In this document: in pieces, positions 5,306-6,344 of the stretch
Layout: the number at the start of each line of letters is the position of its first letter
Numbering within the stretch: the first letter of the stretch is position 1
DNA from: JBLHGN01 sp047616325
GTDB lineage: Bacteria; Pseudomonadota; Gammaproteobacteria; Pseudomonadales; Cellvibrionaceae
Direction: 5' to 3'
Length of the DNA stretch: 6,344 nucleotides
Assembly (NCBI GenBank): GCA_047616325.1
Contig: JBLHGN010000216.1
Location: 1-6,344 of the forward strand
Translations under genes and position numbers: made by a program
The notes under the pieces: model-generated
What the model saw: the letters and a program-made list of their open reading frames with translations, nothing else
Database searches by the model: none
What the model was told of the DNA's origin: nothing

Positions 5306-6344
5306 ATGAAAAGAAAAATTCTTTCTTTGGCTGTTCAAAGTGCACTGGGCCTTGCAATGGCGGGAAGCATCCTTCCTGGTGTTGCCTTCGCGCAAGATGA
5401 CGAGAAGGCAACAATTTAAGAGAGGTTGTATGTAACGGGTTCGAATATAAAACGCTCGAACTTGGAAACTTCCACCCCCGTCACAACTTTAGGCGGTGAA
5501 GATTTGAAAATATCCGCAAACAGTCTTCTAGCAAATACATTGTTCAATTTGCCGTCTGCTGGTATTCCAGGAGCATCTCAAACAACCAGTAATTTCTCCG
5601 TGTTTGCTTCGGGATTATCCACTGTGGATCTCCGCAACTTAGGAAGTGCTCGAACGTTGGTATTGGTGAATGGACGGGGTCATGTGGGTGGTGCTAGTGA
5701 AAGCCCGAATGTTGTGGATTTGAACTCTATACCAGCCGCTTTCATCGATCATATTGATGTTGTTACTGGCGGCGCTTCCGCTGTATATGGTTCTGAAGCG
5801 ATGGCTGGTGTGATTAACATCATCACTAAAAAGAATTTTAATGGAATGAGGTTCAATGCTCAGGTAGGGCAATCCTCGGAGGGTGATGGTGACGATAAAT
5901 CCATTTCCTTAACCGGAGGTGCAAACTTTGCGGATGACCGCGGTAATGTAATGTTTCATGTGGGTTATTCAGAGTTAGGTGAGATTAACTCTCGGGATAG
6001 AAAGCTTTCCAGGTCTGATGAGTTTCTAGGTGATTTTGAAGCATTCAGTTCATTTCCACCGCAAGGTGGTATTTTTAGCAATGATGGCTACAATACCATT
6101 GCTGCCGACGGGTCGTGGACCAAAGACTTTGTGAGTTCAGAGGACGGATTTAATCGTGCCCAACATTGATTGTTGCAGATTCCTCTGACGCGCAAGGATA
6201 TCGCCTTTAATATTGACTATGAGATAAATGACGACTTGAATTTATTCATAGAAAGCGCATACACGCAGACAGAATCCTCTAGTAATCTTGAACCCACAAT
6301 TACTGGCCAATTTATTACAATTGGTGACGTTGATTTGACCATAC
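5306..6344 (+). pseudogene. TonB-dependent outer-membrane receptor, N-terminal part, broken by two in-frame stops (3' end outside window)
   Basis: ATG 5306 begins a signal peptide (K-R-K, hydrophobic core, cleavage likely after PGVAFA, residue 29) leading into QDDEKATI. Then TAA (codon 38, 5417-5419) interrupts what should be an acidic stretch running into the TonB-box-like YVTGSNIKR. The plug domain follows in the same frame: STPVTTLGGEDL, L109-R-N-L-G and TLVLVNGR to residue 124, then TGGASAVYGSEAMAGVINII (154-173). Barrel-like sequence begins after ITKKNFNGMRF. A second stop, TGA (codon 288, 6167-6169), falls in the family pattern EDGFNRA...LLQIPL, and sequence resembling barrel strands (IDYEINDDLNLFIESAYTQTESSSNLEP) continues in frame to the edge. 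Intact members import siderophores, glycans or other large ligands using TonB energy; the ligand here is unknown. TTG 5426 is not a credible start, since a product from it would lack the signal peptide. Confidence 0.85.

Noticed and set aside
5426..6169. Stand-alone receptor fragment starting at TTG 5426
   Set aside because: The same frame upstream contains a proper ATG and signal peptide, so this is the middle of one interrupted gene rather than a separate protein.

Overview
The window looks like a chromosomal stretch from a Gram-negative gammaproteobacterium. It has a TonB-dependent outer-membrane receptor, a periplasmic-facing lipoprotein peptidase, a YhgN-type MarC protein and a POT-family peptide transporter. 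The style of the receptor (signal peptide, 'VTGSNIKR' start, 'DLRNLG...TLVLVNGR' plug) and the ACE-like peptidase fit marine Cellvibrionales/Alteromonadales-like bacteria. That placement is inference and cannot be fixed from this sequence alone.

Layout, left to right. (1) Positions 1-291 hold the 3' end of a Gfo/Idh/MocA-family oxidoreductase gene. Its reading frame meets TAA at 289-291, but the family's C-terminal helix remains readable in the same frame up to 381. (2) A gene-poor leader, 382-587, precedes (3) a POT-family di/tripeptide:proton symporter (588-2396, +). After 64 nt comes (4) an ACE-like M2 peptidyl-dipeptidase lipoprotein (2461-4287, +). These two very probably form an operon: the peptidase cuts dipeptides from oligopeptides outside the cytoplasm and the transporter takes them up. 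(5) A hairpin terminator (4310-4350) and further inverted repeats fill the convergent gap to (6) a MarC/YhgN-family membrane protein (4480-5067, -). (7) A divergent regulatory region (5068-5305) carries a likely marC promoter, a likely receptor promoter and a strong leader hairpin. (8) A TonB-dependent receptor gene begins at 5306 and runs off the right edge. It is broken by two in-frame stops, TAA at 5417-5419 and TGA at 6167-6169, with homologous sequence continuing in the same frame through both.

The most notable pattern is that the genes at both ends of the window carry in-frame nonsense codons inside otherwise well-conserved sequence, while the three genes between them look intact and all end in TAA. 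This suggests recent point-mutation decay, or assembly/sequencing error, rather than a general change of genetic code. I found no RNA genes, insertion sequences, CRISPR arrays, phage genes or defence systems, and nothing I would call a new biological system.
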